Shown here piece by piece: positions 32,190 through 32,376 of a stretch of DNA of 32,376 nucleotides. Position 1 is the stretch's first letter, and the number at the start of each line of letters is the position of its first letter. The position numbers and the translations under genes are program-made. The stretch is taken from contig WRAY01000025.1 in NCBI GenBank assembly GCA_009779975.1, positions 1-32,376 of the forward strand, written 5' to 3'. This stretch comes from Bacillota bacterium (GTDB taxonomy: Bacteria; Bacillota; Clostridia; Christensenellales; Pumilibacteraceae). The notes beneath the pieces are model-generated. The model was not told the origin of the DNA and searched no databases. It worked only from the letters and a program-made list of their open reading frames with translations.

Positions 32190-32376
32190 TCACAAACGCC
32201 CGCCTTTATATTTTTTGTTGTGCGGGCGGTCACTGACCCGCCCCCCGTAGTGTCTGACATCCAAATACCCACTTCGTGTCTTGGGGACAGGCACTCTGAT
32301 TGAGGCAAGGGATTGCCTCAACCCCTTCGGGGCACTTCGTGTCAGTGAGTCAGTCCCCGTGACACTTCGTTTCGAT
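32190..32376. repeat. Repeat-rich non-coding end of the window
   Basis: It contains a repeat A copy with T-rich lead (TTTTTTGTTGTGCGGGCGGT-CACTGACCCGCC, 32210-32243). Small palindromes follow: GAGGCAAGGGATTGCCTC near 32296, CCCCTTCGGGG near 32321, and GTGTCA...TGACAC at 32340-32365. ACTTCGTGTC words recur (32270, 32334, 32365). I see no coding frame; the region probably belongs to another interspersed repeat family and may have limited assembly at this edge. Confidence 0.65.

Overview
The window suggests a Gram-positive, low-to-moderate GC clostridial bacterium (Bacillota, class Clostridia), probably an uncultured gut-type lineage. The reasons are the dnaX-ybaB-recR order, the ThiI and DUF2807 lipoprotein types, lipoprotein signal peptides, AAGGAGG-type ribosome binding sites, an elongator tRNA-Met with encoded CCA, and the use of TAA, TAG and TGA as ordinary stops. 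The taxonomy is an inference from gene content, not a database result. Few protein stretches are foreign-looking. The unusual material is a dense load of small palindromic repeats and several oversized surface or transport proteins.

Left part (1-5400, mostly + strand): a 5'-truncated AraC regulator with a 19-G run near the window edge, a terminator, a minus-strand tRNA-Met with a good promoter, and a 73-residue two-helix membrane protein. The DNA replication and repair cluster dnaX-(small hypothetical)-ybaB-recR follows, then a minus-strand cysteine-rich small protein. The DnaX tau linker appears to be built partly from in-frame copies of the genome's palindromic repeats. A 126-nt near-perfect hairpin separates ybaB from recR.

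Middle part (5400-10400): about 700 bp of composite palindromic repeats, then minus-strand uppP (undecaprenyl-diphosphatase), a lipoprotein serpin, a CAP-domain lipoprotein gene broken by one TAA codon, and a 196-residue protein with one C-terminal membrane helix.

Right part (10400-29800, all minus strand) is the core of the window. In transcription order it runs: a consensus promoter with a long structured leader; a 2814-residue subtilisin-family (S8) protease with a PA insert, a large BspA-type leucine-rich repeat region, a membrane anchor and a charged cytoplasmic tail; an 884-residue lipoprotein; and oppA-oppB-oppC-oppD-oppF. No strong terminator is visible between the lipoprotein and oppA, although oppA has its own consensus promoter with a palindrome over its -10. 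The natural reading, which is inference, is a surface proteolysis and peptide uptake locus: the anchored protease binds and cuts protein and the Opp transporter imports the peptides. Three details tie the parts together. The protease and the lipoprotein carry related C-terminal helical modules. The protease and OppD end in similar EKPKK...AKKT tails. OppF carries an insertion of about 125 residues. The serpin 12 kb away could protect the surface against proteases.

After this come a DUF2807 lipoprotein and thiI, both with promoters so close to the ATG that their mRNAs should be almost leaderless. The window ends in repeat-rich non-coding DNA.
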